From positions 1 to 64,000 of the forward strand of contig CADCVH010000090.1 in NCBI GenBank assembly GCA_902806085.1: DNA of 64,000 bases, written 5' to 3'. Below the pieces are notes generated by a model, which was not told the DNA's origin, searched no databases, and was given only the letters and a program-made list of their open reading frames with translations. Numbering within the stretch: the first letter of the stretch is position 1; each line of letters starts with the position of its first letter. This stretch comes from an uncultured Rubrobacteraceae bacterium. GTDB taxonomy: Bacteria; Actinomycetota; Rubrobacteria; Rubrobacterales; Rubrobacteraceae. The translations under genes and the position numbers were made by a program. Shown in pieces: positions 26,901 to 36,287 of this stretch.

Positions 26901-27689
26901 CTAGCCCCCGAGCTCCCGCGCCTGCTCCGTGGCGGCCTCGATGCCGTCGTGGACGGCCCCGACGAAGCCCGCCTTCTCCATCGCCACGAACGCCGCCGCC
27001 GTCGTCCCGCCCGGCGTCATCACCTCGTCGCGCACCTGGTGGGCGCTCCGGTCCTTGAGCAGCACCGCCGTCCCCCCTATCGTCTCGACGACGAGCCTCC
27101 TCGCAACGTCCCGCGGGATGCCCTGGCGCACGCCCGCCTGGATCAGGGCGTCGGCGAAGAGGGCGACGTAGGCTGGTCCGGAGCCGTGCAGGGCGGTGGC
27201 CGCGTCGAAGAGGCGTTCGGGTAGCTCCATCACGTCGCCGACGTGGCGGAAGATGCCCATCACGTCCTCCAGCCTCTCCCTCCCCGCCTCGTTCGCCGTC
27301 ACGACCGCGGACCCGAGCCCGACTGAGGCGCAGACGTTAGGCATCACGCGCAAGACGGCCGCCCCTTGCGGGAGCCTCTCGGAGATGTTGGCGATGGTCA
27401 CACCGGCGGCCACGCTGGCCGCGGCCTTTCCGCCATCGGGGCCCATGACCGGTGAGATCTCCTCCATGACCTGCCCCACGTCCCACGGCTTCACGGCGAC
27501 GAAGACGAGGTCGCTCTTCTCGGCGACCTCGAGGTTTGAGGCGACGGTGCCCACGCCGGCCCTCTCGAAGACGCCGAGCTGCTCTTTGTGGATGTCGCTC
27601 GCGAAGAGCTCGAACTCGCCGGAATCGGCGAGCCTTAGGAGGAGGGAGCCCCCGATCTTGCCCACCCCGATGATGCCGACCTTCCGCAA
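26901..27689 (-). CDS. proC: Pyrroline-5-carboxylate reductase
   Basis: The Rossmann motif GVGKIGGSLLLRL opens the protein, VFVAVKPWDV follows, and the C-terminal signature is ALHGSGPAYVALFADAL with DEVMTPGGTTAAA. Length is 262 residues. It catalyses the last step of proline synthesis with NAD(P)H. In actinobacteria and firmicutes it often sits beside sepF and yggT, as here; the link to division is positional. Confidence 0.95.
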   Translation of the reverse strand: MRKVGIIGVGKIGGSLLLRLADSGEFELFASDIHKEQLGVFERAGVGTVASNLEVAEKSDLVFVAVKPWDVGQVMEEISPVMGPDGGKAAASVAAGVTIANISERLPQGAAVLRVMPNVCASVGLGSAVVTANEAGRERLEDVMGIFRHVGDVMELPERLFDAATALHGSGPAYVALFADALIQAGVRQGIPRDVARRLVVETIGGTAVLLKDRSAHQVRDEVMTPGGTTAAAFVAMEKAGFVGAVHDGIEAATEQARELGG

Positions 27690-27706
27690 GTCCCCCCTCG
27701 GGCCCC

Positions 27707-28285
27707 TTAGAGCTGGTTGAAGAACGCCCGCTCGGCGATGCGCTTGCGCTCCTCGGCGCTGACCTCCACGTCGCGCGGCGTGAGCAGGAAGACCCTGTTG
27801 GCGACGGACTGGATGTTGCCGTCCATCGCGTAGGTGAGCCCGGAGCAGAAGTCCACCATCCGCCGCGAGAGGTCGCCGTCCACGTTCTGCAGGTTCAGGA
27901 TGACGGGCTGCTGGCGCTTGTAGCGGTCCGCGAGCGACTGGGCGTCGTTGAAGCTGGCCGGCTCGACCACGCTCACCCGGGTCGGCCGCTGGTCCGGGAC
28001 GGGGCGCAGGTGGGAGGGTTGGTTCTGGCCGGCGTAGCGGTCCCCGCCGCGACCCGTCCCCTCGCTGCCGAAGAGGTCGCCCAGGGAGGTGCCGAAGGCC
28101 GAGGAACGCTCCGAGCGTCCGAGGCGCCTGACCGTGGGCCCCGGCTCACCGCCGCGCGACCCGTTCGCGTTCGCGTCGTTCGCGTAGCGACGGTCCTCTT
28201 CCTCTTCTTCCTCGTAATAGTCGCCCTCGTCGACACCGAACCCGAACCAGGCTGCGATCCGGTCCAGTCGGTCCCTAACTGCCAT
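27707..28285 (-). CDS. sepF: SepF, FtsZ membrane anchor
   Basis: The N-terminal amphipathic helix (MAVRDRLDRIAAWFGFG) should bind the membrane. A variable acidic linker follows (residues about 20-100), and then the SepF core from SVVEPASFNDAQSLADRYKR through VDFCSGLTYAMDGNIQSVANRVFLLTP. The ATG at 28285 has AGGAGG four bases upstream, which rejects an ATG 21 bases further up. Length is 192 residues. FtsA is also encoded in this cluster, so the organism has two FtsZ tethers. Confidence 0.95.
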   Translation of the reverse strand: MAVRDRLDRIAAWFGFGVDEGDYYEEEEEEDRRYANDANANGSRGGEPGPTVRRLGRSERSSAFGTSLGDLFGSEGTGRGGDRYAGQNQPSHLRPVPDQRPTRVSVVEPASFNDAQSLADRYKRQQPVILNLQNVDGDLSRRMVDFCSGLTYAMDGNIQSVANRVFLLTPRDVEVSAEERKRIAERAFFNQL

Positions 28286-29003
28286 CTTGCCTCCTAACGG
28301 GCCCATCCCCCTCTATTAGCATCCGCCCGATCCTGACCACGGTAGCGCCCTCTTCGACCGCCACCTCGTAGTCGCTGCTCATTCCCATGGAGAGCTCGGA
28401 GAGATCGAAGTGCGGGCTCCAGCTTCCGCGTAGCCTATCACGGATGGATCTCAATTTCGCGAAGACGTAACGCACCTGCTCGGGGTCCTCGACGAGCGGC
28501 GCGATGGTCATAAAACCCCTCGCCCGTACCCTGCCCTCCGTCGCCGCCGCGGCCTCGAGCAGGCGCTCTACCTCGTCCTCCTCGACCCCGTACTTGGACT
28601 CCTCGCCGGAGACGTTGACCTGGAACAGCACCTCGACCCCGCCCCCCGGCGCCCGCCCGGCGAGCTCCTCGACGAGCCGCACCGAATCCACCGAGTGCAC
28701 GAGGCTCACCCTCGGCGCCACGACCTTCGCCTTGCGCCGCTGCAGGTGGCCGATAAAGTGCCACTCGAATGCGCCCCCGAAAAGCTCCTGCTTCTCGACG
28801 AGGTCCTCGGCCCGGTTCTCCCCGAGCAGGTCCACGCCCACGGCCGAGAGCGCGCCCACCTGCTCGGGCGCGTAGTACTTGCTCGCCACGAGCACCCTCA
28901 CCCCGCCGGGCGCGCGCCCGGTCCTCTCGAGCGCCGCGGCCACGTTCTCGCGCACCCGCGCGAGCTTCGCCCGTATACCGGCCCCCGTCGCCGGCGTCGT
29001 CAA
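28275..29003 (-). CDS. yggS: YggS-family PLP homeostasis protein
   Basis: The fold-type III PLP barrel is recognisable: the Lys that binds PLP is in VLVASKYYAPEQVGAL, followed by LLGENRAEDLVEK, WHFIGHLQRRKAK, and the phosphate-binding end SMGMSSDYEVAVEEGATVVR. Length is 242 residues from the TTG at 29003, which overlaps the pgeF stop. The family manages pyridoxal phosphate levels rather than a single reaction. Placement between pgeF and sepF is conserved in Gram-positive division clusters. Confidence 0.95.
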   Translation of the reverse strand: MTTPATGAGIRAKLARVRENVAAALERTGRAPGGVRVLVASKYYAPEQVGALSAVGVDLLGENRAEDLVEKQELFGGAFEWHFIGHLQRRKAKVVAPRVSLVHSVDSVRLVEELAGRAPGGGVEVLFQVNVSGEESKYGVEEDEVERLLEAAAATEGRVRARGFMTIAPLVEDPEQVRYVFAKLRSIRDRLRGSWSPHFDLSELSMGMSSDYEVAVEEGATVVRIGRMLIEGDGPVRRQDGS

Positions 29004-29761
29004 CGCCCCACCTTCACGACCGCGGCCAGGCTCCGCCCGGTCACCGGCTTCTGCTTGCGGTGGGAGAAAAAGAGGTCGGGGCGGCAGCCCGTGCAGAGCC
29101 CGAGGTCGACCACCTCCACCCCAGCCCGGCCGAGATCCCCCCCGATGGCCTCGGGCAAGGAGAGATGCCGCCCCGACACGACGCCCTCCCCGAACTCCGC
29201 CGCAAAGGCCCTGGCCAACTCCTCGGACACCTCGTAGCAGCAGCCGCGGATACACGGCCCTATATACGCCCGCGGCCTTGCCCCGGGCATCCTGCCCGCG
29301 GCCTTGCCGGAGATGCCCGAAAGCGTCCCGCGCCAGCCGGAGTGGACCATCGCCACGTCCCCCTCCCCAACCAGCGCCACCGGCACGCAGTCGGCGACGG
29401 CCACGTTGAGGCAGAGCCCCTCCTCCGAGGTGACGAGCGCGTCGGCCTCGCCTGCGAACCCGCCCTCGGAGACGCGCGTCACCCCGTCGCCCGCGACCTG
29501 CTTGACCCAGGCCGACGGCACGCCGCCCACGGCCTCGTGAATTATGGAGATGTTCTCCGCGACCGCGTCCGGCTCGTCGCCGACCTTCACGGAGACGTTC
29601 AAAGCGTCGAAGGGCGGCCGGGAGACGCCGCCTAAGCGGGTAAAGAAAAGGACCTTTGCCCCCTCGGGCTCGGGTTGCGGGGAGACGTAGACGGCGCCCC
29701 CGGCCGCCGTGTGGACGGTAACGGGGGCGCCGTCGTGGAGTTTCGGGAAATGCGCGCGCAC
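29000..29761 (-). CDS. pgeF: PgeF/YfiH multicopper-oxidase-like protein (peptidoglycan editing factor)
   Basis: The metal ligands of the family are visible: the Cys in LNVAVADCVPVALVG, the His in VAMVHSGWRGTLSGI, and the later His in FFSHRKQ; the GPCIRGCCYEV motif is diagnostic. Length is 253 residues. E. coli YfiH corrects muropeptides in which serine replaced alanine, consistent with its place directly after ftsZ. Older annotations call the family laccase or polyphenol oxidase. Confidence 0.93.
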   Translation of the reverse strand: MRAHFPKLHDGAPVTVHTAAGGAVYVSPQPEPEGAKVLFFTRLGGVSRPPFDALNVSVKVGDEPDAVAENISIIHEAVGGVPSAWVKQVAGDGVTRVSEGGFAGEADALVTSEEGLCLNVAVADCVPVALVGEGDVAMVHSGWRGTLSGISGKAAGRMPGARPRAYIGPCIRGCCYEVSEELARAFAAEFGEGVVSGRHLSLPEAIGGDLGRAGVEVVDLGLCTGCRPDLFFSHRKQKPVTGRSLAAVVKVGR

Positions 29762-29787
29762 GCCCGGGAAACTCAGGCTCGCCGCGG

Positions 29788-30864
29788 CTACCTGCGCCTC
29801 AAGAAGGCCGGGATATCCAGGACGTCCCCTTCACCGGAACCGCCCATCGGCTGCTCCTCCTCGCGCGGCGGCTGCGGCTCGGCGACGGCGCGCTCGGAGC
29901 GGCGCTGGTTCGCCAGCCGCTGGTCGAAGCCCGTCGCGATCACCGTAACGCTCACCCGGTCGCCGTAGCCGTCGTCTATAACGGCCCCGAAGATCAGGTT
30001 CGCGTCCTGGTGGGCGGCGTTGTGCACGATCTCCGCCGCCTCGTTGACCTCGAAGAGCCCAAGCTCCGGCCCGCCGGTTATGTTCAGGATGATCCCGGTG
30101 GCCCCCTCGATGCTCGCCTCGAGCAGCGGGCTCGAGATCGCGGTCTTCGCCGCCTCGGCCCCCCGGCTCTCGCTGGTCGACTCCCCGATGCCCATAAGCG
30201 CCGACCCGGAGTTGTGCATGATCGTGCGCACGTCCGCGAAGTCCAGGTTGATGAGCCCAGGCACGGTGATGAGGTCCGTGATGCCCTGCACACCCTTCCT
30301 GAGGATGTCGTCGGCCATCTTGAACGCGTCCATCATGCTCGTCCGCTTCTCCGCAACCTGCAAGAGCCGGTCGTTCGGGATGATGATGAGCGAGTCCACG
30401 TTTTCCTTGAGGCGCTTGATGCCCTCCTCGGCGTACGTCGAGCGCCGCCGGCCCTCGAAGGCGAAGGGCCGCGTCACCACGCCCACCGTAAGCGCCCCGG
30501 AATCCCGCGCTATCTTCGCGACCACCGGGGCCGCGCCGGTCCCGGTCCCGCCGCCCTTGCCCGCGGTGACGAAGACCATGTCGGCCCCGCGCAGGGCCTC
30601 CTCGATCTCGGCCTTGTTCTCCTCGGCGGCCTCCATCCCGATCTTCGGGTCGGCGCCAGCACCCAGGCCGCGCGTGATCTTCTCCCCTATGTGGATCTTC
30701 TGGTCCGCGTCGCACATCTGCAGGGCCTGCGCGTCCGTGTTTACCGCGATGAACTCAACCCCCTGCAAACCGGAGTTGATCATGCGGTTCACGGCGTTGG
30801 TCCCGCCCCCGCCGATGCCCACAACCTTGATGACCGCCAGATAGTTCGTCGCCGCGTCCAGCAT
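29788..30864 (-). CDS. ftsZ: Cell division GTPase FtsZ
   Basis: The tubulin signature [15 protein letters not shown] binds GTP phosphates. [15 protein letters not shown] is the N-terminal loop, and the T7 catalytic loop is in [13 protein letters not shown]. After the core (to about residue 315) a short Pro/Glu-rich linker leads to the C-terminal tail ending [12 protein letters not shown], which resembles the conserved peptide that binds SepF and FtsA. Length is 358 residues. ftsA lies 44 bases upstream. Confidence 0.98.
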   Translation of the reverse strand: MLDAATNYLAVIKVVGIGGGGTNAVNRMINSGLQGVEFIAVNTDAQALQMCDADQKIHIGEKITRGLGAGADPKIGMEAAEENKAEIEEALRGADMVFVTAGKGGGTGTGAAPVVAKIARDSGALTVGVVTRPFAFEGRRRSTYAEEGIKRLKENVDSLIIIPNDRLLQVAEKRTSMMDAFKMADDILRKGVQGITDLITVPGLINLDFADVRTIMHNSGSALMGIGESTSESRGAEAAKTAISSPLLEASIEGATGIILNITGGPELGLFEVNEAAEIVHNAAHQDANLIFGAVIDDGYGDRVSVTVIATGFDQRLANQRRSERAVAEPQPPREEEQPMGGSGEGDVLDIPAFLRRR

Positions 30865-30908
30865 CCGTTCCTAACCCTCCATCGCACGCTCTCCGGGGGC
30901 CCGCCGGT

Positions 30909-32111
30909 CTACCCTCCCCGGAACCAGCCCTTAACCGCCTCCACTATGCTACCAAAACTGGTAATTCCTGCACCTTTACCCTTCGGTGCAGGGTCACCGT
31001 CACGGGCCGCGAAGTATAGCAGACCTACAGAGGTAGAGTACTGAGGCTTCTGTACAGGTTTAACCTCGCCCTTCACGCGTTGCGGCATCGCCGTTCGGAC
31101 GCGCATCCCGAGTATGTCCTCGGCCAGATCGGGCATTCCCTCCAGCAGGGAGCCGCCGCCGGTTAGGACGACGCCCCCGGGGAGGAAATTGCGGGCGTTG
31201 GCCGCGTCGAGGGTGTCGCGGACGTACTCGAGGACCTCGCGGGCCCGGTACTCCAGGATCTGGCTGACAAAGTTCGCGTTGTAGTGGCGGTCGCCGAGCT
31301 TGACCGCCGCGACGGAATCCACGGTGGCCGAGAGTACCGTCCCGTAGCGCAGCTTGAGGGCCTCGGCGGTACGCTGCGGGACCTGCAGGCCGTAAGCCAC
31401 GTCTGAGGTGAAGCTCTCGCCGCCTATGGGTATCACGGCCGTGTGGGTGAGGGCGCCGCGCATGAAGGTGGCCACGTCGGTGGTGCCGCCGCCTATATCC
31501 ACGAGGGCCACGCCGGCCTCCCGGTCCCCGTCGTGGAGGCAGGCCTCCGCGGAGGCCAGGGGTTCGAGCACGACGCGCGAGACCTCTACTCCGCAATCCT
31601 CGACCGCGCGCAGGAGGTTTTGGATGCTCGAGACCGCCCCGCAGACGACGTGGGCGCGCATCGTCACCTTGCGGGCGGCGAGGCCGAGCGGGTTCTTTAC
31701 GCCCTCGGAGCCGTCCAGGACGTAGCCGCGGGGGACGACGTGTATGATCTCCTCGTCCTCGTGCAGGTCGAGCTGCATCGCTTCCTGCTCAAGCTTCTTC
31801 AAGAAACGCTCGTTCACCGTGAGGTTGCGGCTGCGGTTGAGCAGGGTGACCTCGGTGTTGAACGACGAGATGTGGCTCCCGGCGATGCCGACGCTGACCT
31901 GCCCGCCACGCACGCCGCACGCCTCCATCGCCTCGGCCACCGACTCGGCGGCGGCCTGCCGGTCGATCACGACGCCCCTCTTCAGCCCGTAGCTCGGCGC
32001 CTCCCCGATGGAGAGCACCTCGGTCCACCCGCGCCGCGCGTCGACGCGCCCGGCGACGGCCACGATCTTCGTCGTGCCAACGTCGATACCGTAGACCAGG
32101 GGGGTTGCCAA
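30909..32111 (-). CDS. ftsA: Cell division actin-like protein FtsA
   Basis: The actin-like ATPase motifs are present: phosphate-1 (YGIDVGTTKIVAVAG), phosphate-2 (ALVDIGGGTTDVATF) and the adenosine motif (GVVLTGGGSLLEGM). The FtsA-specific 1C domain lies around residues 85-160. The C-terminus ends in an amphipathic helix (GSIVEAVKGWFRGG) typical of its membrane anchor. Length is 400 residues. FtsA tethers FtsZ and recruits late division proteins. Most actinobacteria lack it, so its presence is informative about lineage. Confidence 0.96.
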   Translation of the reverse strand: MATPLVYGIDVGTTKIVAVAGRVDARRGWTEVLSIGEAPSYGLKRGVVIDRQAAAESVAEAMEACGVRGGQVSVGIAGSHISSFNTEVTLLNRSRNLTVNERFLKKLEQEAMQLDLHEDEEIIHVVPRGYVLDGSEGVKNPLGLAARKVTMRAHVVCGAVSSIQNLLRAVEDCGVEVSRVVLEPLASAEACLHDGDREAGVALVDIGGGTTDVATFMRGALTHTAVIPIGGESFTSDVAYGLQVPQRTAEALKLRYGTVLSATVDSVAAVKLGDRHYNANFVSQILEYRAREVLEYVRDTLDAANARNFLPGGVVLTGGGSLLEGMPDLAEDILGMRVRTAMPQRVKGEVKPVQKPQYSTSVGLLYFAARDGDPAPKGKGAGITSFGSIVEAVKGWFRGG

Positions 32112-32117
32112 GACCCG

Positions 32118-32783
32118 TTAACCTTCCGCCCCGTCGTCCGCCCCGGCCGCCACCACGACCCTCTCCGGCGAGCGCAGGTCGAGCGTGGACGCCCCGGGAT
32201 GGCTCTCCATGACCTCCCGGAGCGCGCGGGCCTGCTCCGCGCTCACGTCCCCGGAGAAGACGACGCGGCGGCCCTCGACGGTGGCCTCGAAGCCGGCGGC
32301 ATTGGCCTCCTCCAGCGCCCCCATCTCGAGCCCGTTCTCCCTCAAGACCCTCCCGAACCTCAAGACGTCCCCTAACTGATCCTCGTCCAACTCCACCCTG
32401 CTCAAACCCGCCCCCCCGAGCCCCGGTAACTCCGTGCCGTCCACCGCCAGGGCCTTGCGCTCCCCCTCGACCTCGGCGTCTAGCACCGCCCGGCGTTCTT
32501 TAACCTGAACGGTAACTATACCGGATTCGAAATTCCCGGTCACCTCCGCACCCTCAACCCAAGGGTTAGCTTCCACCTTACGCTCCAGCCGCTCCTCGTT
32601 CAGGGTTAGCAGGCTCGCGTGCTCGGAGACGGCTTCCCAGGCGTCCGATTCCGGGTACATGCTGGTGCCCTCGACCCGGATCCCGGTGACGGGAGAGCTA
32701 AGGTAGGCCACGACGAGGACGAGCAGGGTCGTAGCCACGGCCACGGCCAGCGAGAGGAGGATGGAGCGCAGGTAGGAGGACAT
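32118..32783 (-). CDS. ftsQ: Cell division protein FtsQ/DivIB
   Basis: A short cytoplasmic N-terminus and one transmembrane helix (residues about 8-29) precede the POTRA domain (ITGIRVEGT-like start at VTGIRVEGTSMYP, LERKVEANPWVEGAEV) and the FtsQ beta domain. Length is 221 residues. It is the extracytoplasmic scaffold linking FtsL/FtsB-type proteins to FtsW/FtsI. It follows murC by five bases and precedes ftsA by six. Confidence 0.9.
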   Translation of the reverse strand: MSSYLRSILLSLAVAVATTLLVLVVAYLSSPVTGIRVEGTSMYPESDAWEAVSEHASLLTLNEERLERKVEANPWVEGAEVTGNFESGIVTVQVKERRAVLDAEVEGERKALAVDGTELPGLGGAGLSRVELDEDQLGDVLRFGRVLRENGLEMGALEEANAAGFEATVEGRRVVFSGDVSAEQARALREVMESHPGASTLDLRSPERVVVAAGADDGAEG

Positions 32784-32788
32784 GGTCT

Positions 32789-34141
32789 CTATCGCGGGGC
32801 CTCCAGAAGGTCCAGGAGCTCTTCCCCAACCTGCGAGATGTCGCCGGCGCCCAGCGTCAGGACCAGGTCGCCGGGTTCGGAGACGTCGCGCAGGACGCGC
32901 GGGATGGCGTCCTGTTGGGGGAGGTAGAAGACCTCGGGGTGGTTCGGGGTCTCGCAGATGGAGTCCGCGATCAGCTTCCCGTTCACGCCGGGCTGGGGCA
33001 TCTCCCCCGCCCCGTAGACCTCCGTGATCACGACGGCGTCGGCCGAACCGAACGAGCCGCCGAACTCCTTGTACAGGGCCCGGGTACGGGAGTAGCGGTG
33101 GGGCTGGAAGACCGCGATCACGCGCCCACCGCCCGCGGTCGAGCGCGCCGCGTCGAGGGTGGCCGAGAGTTCGGTGGGGTGGTGGGCGTAGTCGTCGACC
33201 ACCCGGACCTGCGCCCGCTCCCCCTTGAGCTGGAACCGACGCCTGACCCCGCCGAAGTCCGCGAGCGCCCGCGCGGCTTCGAGGGGGTCGTGCCCGAGCC
33301 AGCGCGCCGTCGCGGCGGCGGCCAGCGAGTTGAGCACGTTGTGGCGCCCGTAGACCCCGAGCTCGACCGTACCCCGCTCCTCGCCGTTCTCGAGGAGCGT
33401 GTAGCTGTTCGGGCCGAGCACCTCCGCCCGCAGGTCCCCGCCACGAATGCCGTAGGTGGTCGACGGGCAGGGCGCCCCGGCGGCCAGTTGCAGGCAGACG
33501 GGGTCGTCCGCGCAGGTGACGAGGTGGCCGTCCGGCGGCAGGGCGGCGAGGAACGCGGAGAAGGCCTCTATAACGTCCTCGAGGGATGAGTAGAAGTCGG
33601 GGTGGTCGAACTCGACGTTTGTGACAACCGCCACCTGGGGGTGGAGGTAGAGGAAGGAGCGGTCGCTCTCGTCGGCCTCGGCGACGACGAGGTCCGAGCG
33701 GCCGAAGGCCACGTTGCTGCCGATGTCGTTGAGCTCCCCGCCTACGAGGGCCGTCGGGTTCTCGCCGAGGAACTTCAGGACGTGGGCGATCATGCTCGTG
33801 GTGGTCGTCTTCCCATGGGTGCCGGCGACGGCTACGCTGCGGTTACCTTCGAGGATGGAGGCAAGGGCGGCGGCGCGGGGGAGGACCGGGATGGAGCGCC
33901 GGCGCGCCTCCAGCAGCTCGGGGTTCGTCTTCGGGATGGCCGTCGAGATCACGACCTGATCCACGTCCCCGACCTGGCCCGTGTCGTGCCCTATGTAGAC
34001 GGTGATGCCGGCCTGCCCGAGCCTCCTCGTGAAGGCGGACTCCTTGAGGTCCGAGCCCGAGACGTCGTGACCCCGGCTCTTGAGGACCTCGGCTATGCCG
34101 CTCATCCCCGCCCCGCCGATGCCTATCATGTGGATCCTCAC
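32789..34141 (-). CDS. murC: UDP-N-acetylmuramate-L-alanine ligase
   Basis: The Mur-ligase architecture is complete: N-terminal UDP-binding domain (HMIGIGGAGMSGIAEVL), central ATPase with the P-loop AGTHGKTTTTSMIAHVL, and the C-terminal domain with VVDDYAHHPTE. Length is 450 residues. It adds L-Ala to UDP-MurNAc, the first amino-acid step of peptidoglycan precursor synthesis. murB, often next to it, is absent. Confidence 0.97.
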   Translation of the reverse strand: MRIHMIGIGGAGMSGIAEVLKSRGHDVSGSDLKESAFTRRLGQAGITVYIGHDTGQVGDVDQVVISTAIPKTNPELLEARRRSIPVLPRAAALASILEGNRSVAVAGTHGKTTTTSMIAHVLKFLGENPTALVGGELNDIGSNVAFGRSDLVVAEADESDRSFLYLHPQVAVVTNVEFDHPDFYSSLEDVIEAFSAFLAALPPDGHLVTCADDPVCLQLAAGAPCPSTTYGIRGGDLRAEVLGPNSYTLLENGEERGTVELGVYGRHNVLNSLAAAATARWLGHDPLEAARALADFGGVRRRFQLKGERAQVRVVDDYAHHPTELSATLDAARSTAGGGRVIAVFQPHRYSRTRALYKEFGGSFGSADAVVITEVYGAGEMPQPGVNGKLIADSICETPNHPEVFYLPQQDAIPRVLRDVSEPGDLVLTLGAGDISQVGEELLDLLEAPR

Positions 34142-34144
34142 TGC

Positions 34145-35242
34145 CTACTCCTCTCCGGCCGCACGGAGCAGCCTCCCCGCGACCGCATCGGCGGCCCCCG
34201 GCGTGGCGAGCGCGGCCATGCGCCCCGCAAGCTCTTCGCGCCTCACGTCGTCCTCCAGTAGTCCCTCGACCCGTCGCCTCAGGGATTCCGCCGTGACCTC
34301 CGCGTCCATCATCAACTCCGCGGCCCCCCGCTCCGTGAAGTACCTGGCGTTGTGCAGCTGGTGGTCGCCCGTCGAGAACGGGAACGGCACGAGGATCGCC
34401 GCCCGCCCGACGGCCGCGATGTCGAACAGGGACCCGGCGCCCGCACGGCTCACGACCAGGTCCGCGGCGGCCAGGTAGCGCCAGATGTCGTCGACGTACT
34501 CCAGGATGCGGTGGCGGGGGTTCTCCGTCGAGAGCCGCGCGAAGTCCCTGCGGCCCGAGACCTGAACAACCGTGTACGGCGTGCCCCCCCCAAAAGCCTC
34601 CGCCGCGGCGAGGTTGAGCTTGAGGGCCCCGCCGCTGCCCCCGAAGACGACGACCACCGGCGGCTCCAGCCCGAGGTCCCGGAGTGCCTCTTCCCTCGAG
34701 GCGCCGAAGAACTCCGGGCGCGTCGGCATCCCGACCCGCACGGCGCTCGGTAGGTGGTCGAGGGCCGCGGGGAACGTCGCCAGGGTCTCCCCCGTCAGCC
34801 GGCCCGCCAGCCGGTTCACCCTCCCAGGCACGGAATTCTGCTCGTGCAGAAGCGTCGGCACCCCGAGCGTCCTCGCCGCCACCACCGCCGGCGCGCTCGC
34901 GTACCCCCCAACCCCCAGAACCGAACCGGGCCGGAACTTTTGTATTATGCGCCTACAACTGCCTATGGCTTTGAGAAAGAGGGCGGCGGCCCGGGCGCGG
35001 GCCAGCGGGTTGCCGGCGAGGCCGGTGAGGGGCAGGGGGTGGAGGGGGAAGCCGGCCTTGGGGACGAGGGCGGTTTCGATGCCCGATTCGGAGCCGATAA
35101 ACTCGACCGATACGCCCATGGACTTCAAGCTAGAGGCCACGCAGAGCGCGGGGATCGCGTGCCCGCCCGTTCCGCCGCCGGCTATCAGGATCCGGGGCGG
35201 CCTTTGATTTTTGACGGGGTTTGATCTCTCTTGCTCGTTCAC
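34145..35242 (-). CDS. murG: UDP-GlcNAc:undecaprenyl-PP-MurNAc-pentapeptide transferase MurG
   Basis: This GT28 glycosyltransferase opens with the membrane-facing G loop ILIAGGGTGGHAIPAL and carries the second G loop VVVFGGSGGALKLN and the acceptor/UDP motif VVSRAGAGSLFDIAA. It converts lipid I to lipid II. Length is 365 residues. The GTG start at 35242 has a strong GGAGG five bases upstream, and this puts the first 113 bases inside the ftsW gene. Confidence 0.97.
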   Translation of the reverse strand: MNEQERSNPVKNQRPPRILIAGGGTGGHAIPALCVASSLKSMGVSVEFIGSESGIETALVPKAGFPLHPLPLTGLAGNPLARARAAALFLKAIGSCRRIIQKFRPGSVLGVGGYASAPAVVAARTLGVPTLLHEQNSVPGRVNRLAGRLTGETLATFPAALDHLPSAVRVGMPTRPEFFGASREEALRDLGLEPPVVVVFGGSGGALKLNLAAAEAFGGGTPYTVVQVSGRRDFARLSTENPRHRILEYVDDIWRYLAAADLVVSRAGAGSLFDIAAVGRAAILVPFPFSTGDHQLHNARYFTERGAAELMMDAEVTAESLRRRVEGLLEDDVRREELAGRMAALATPGAADAVAGRLLRAAGEE

Positions 35243-36287
35243 TGTCCTCCGATATGCGGTAGAGGATTCCGACGGCGGCGAAGCATACCAGGAGGCTCGA
35301 TCCCCCGTAGCTCACGAAAGGGAGCGTCATCCCGGCCAGCGGCAGCACGACCATCGCGGCCCCCATGTTGAAGACCGCCTGCAGGGTGAGCATCGTCGTC
35401 AGGCCGGCCGCCACGCAGCGGGCCATCACCGACGGGGCCTCCAGCGCTATCTTCACGCCGCACAGCGCCAGAAAACAGAAGGCCGCGATCACGCCGACCA
35501 TCCCGAGAAGGCCGAGCTCCTCGCCGACGAGCGCGAAGATCATGTCCGTGTTTATCTCCGGCACGATGGCCCCCCGTCCGCCCGACCCCGCCCCCGAGCC
35601 GAAGATGCCGCCCGCCTTCATCGCGATCATGGCCTGCACGTTCTGGTAGCCCGTGGTGTCGGCCACCGCCAGAGGGTCGAGGAAGGTCATGAACCTCTCC
35701 CTGCGGTACGGCGCCAGCACCATAACCACCGCGAGCGCCGCGACGGCCCCGGCGCCCGTGAGCAGCAGGTCCCTCGTGCGGACCTCGGAGGCCCACAGGG
35801 CGCCCGCCGCACCGGACAGCAGGATGACAGAGGTGCCGAAGTCCGGCTCGATCAGGACGAGCCCGAAGAGCAGGCCGACCGCGGCCAGCGGCTTCAGCGG
35901 CAACCCGGAGCCCGGCTTCAGCCGCGCCAGGGCACAACTCAGATAGACGACGCCCGCGACCTTCGCGAACTCCGAAGGCTGGAGGTTCATGAACCCGACG
36001 TCGAGCCACCGGCGCGAGCCGTTGACCTCCAGGCCTATCCCCGGCACCAGCACGAGGACGAGCCCGACCAGCACGCCCACGTAGAGGACCGTGGCGTACC
36101 GGCGCCAGACGGTGTAGCGAACCCGGCTGACCACCGCGAACACGGCGAGCCCCAGCACCAGGTGCAGGATCCTGTCTTCCAGGGCCGCCGTGCCGACGAA
36201 CCTGTACGTGGCGGAGTAGACCATCACCACCCCGAGCAGCGAGAGCCCGAGCGAGACGAAGAGCAGGTTCGCCCTGACCCCCGTCAC
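35130..36287 (-). CDS. ftsW: Lipid II polymerase FtsW (SEDS family)
   Basis: The SEDS pattern of about ten helices is clear, with family motifs NGSRRWLDVGFMNLQPSE, YQNVQAMIAMKAGGIFGSG and the end motif PFVSYGGSSLL. Length is 385 residues from the GTG at 36287, which overlaps the murD stop. The last 38 residues (after GILYRISED) are a basic cytoplasmic tail that exists only because the frame runs through the 5' end of murG. FtsW polymerises septal glycan with FtsI. Confidence 0.96.
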   Translation of the reverse strand: MTGVRANLLFVSLGLSLLGVVMVYSATYRFVGTAALEDRILHLVLGLAVFAVVSRVRYTVWRRYATVLYVGVLVGLVLVLVPGIGLEVNGSRRWLDVGFMNLQPSEFAKVAGVVYLSCALARLKPGSGLPLKPLAAVGLLFGLVLIEPDFGTSVILLSGAAGALWASEVRTRDLLLTGAGAVAALAVVMVLAPYRRERFMTFLDPLAVADTTGYQNVQAMIAMKAGGIFGSGAGSGGRGAIVPEINTDMIFALVGEELGLLGMVGVIAAFCFLALCGVKIALEAPSVMARCVAAGLTTMLTLQAVFNMGAAMVVLPLAGMTLPFVSYGGSSLLVCFAAVGILYRISEDSERAREIKPRQKSKAAPDPDSRRRNGRARDPRALRGL

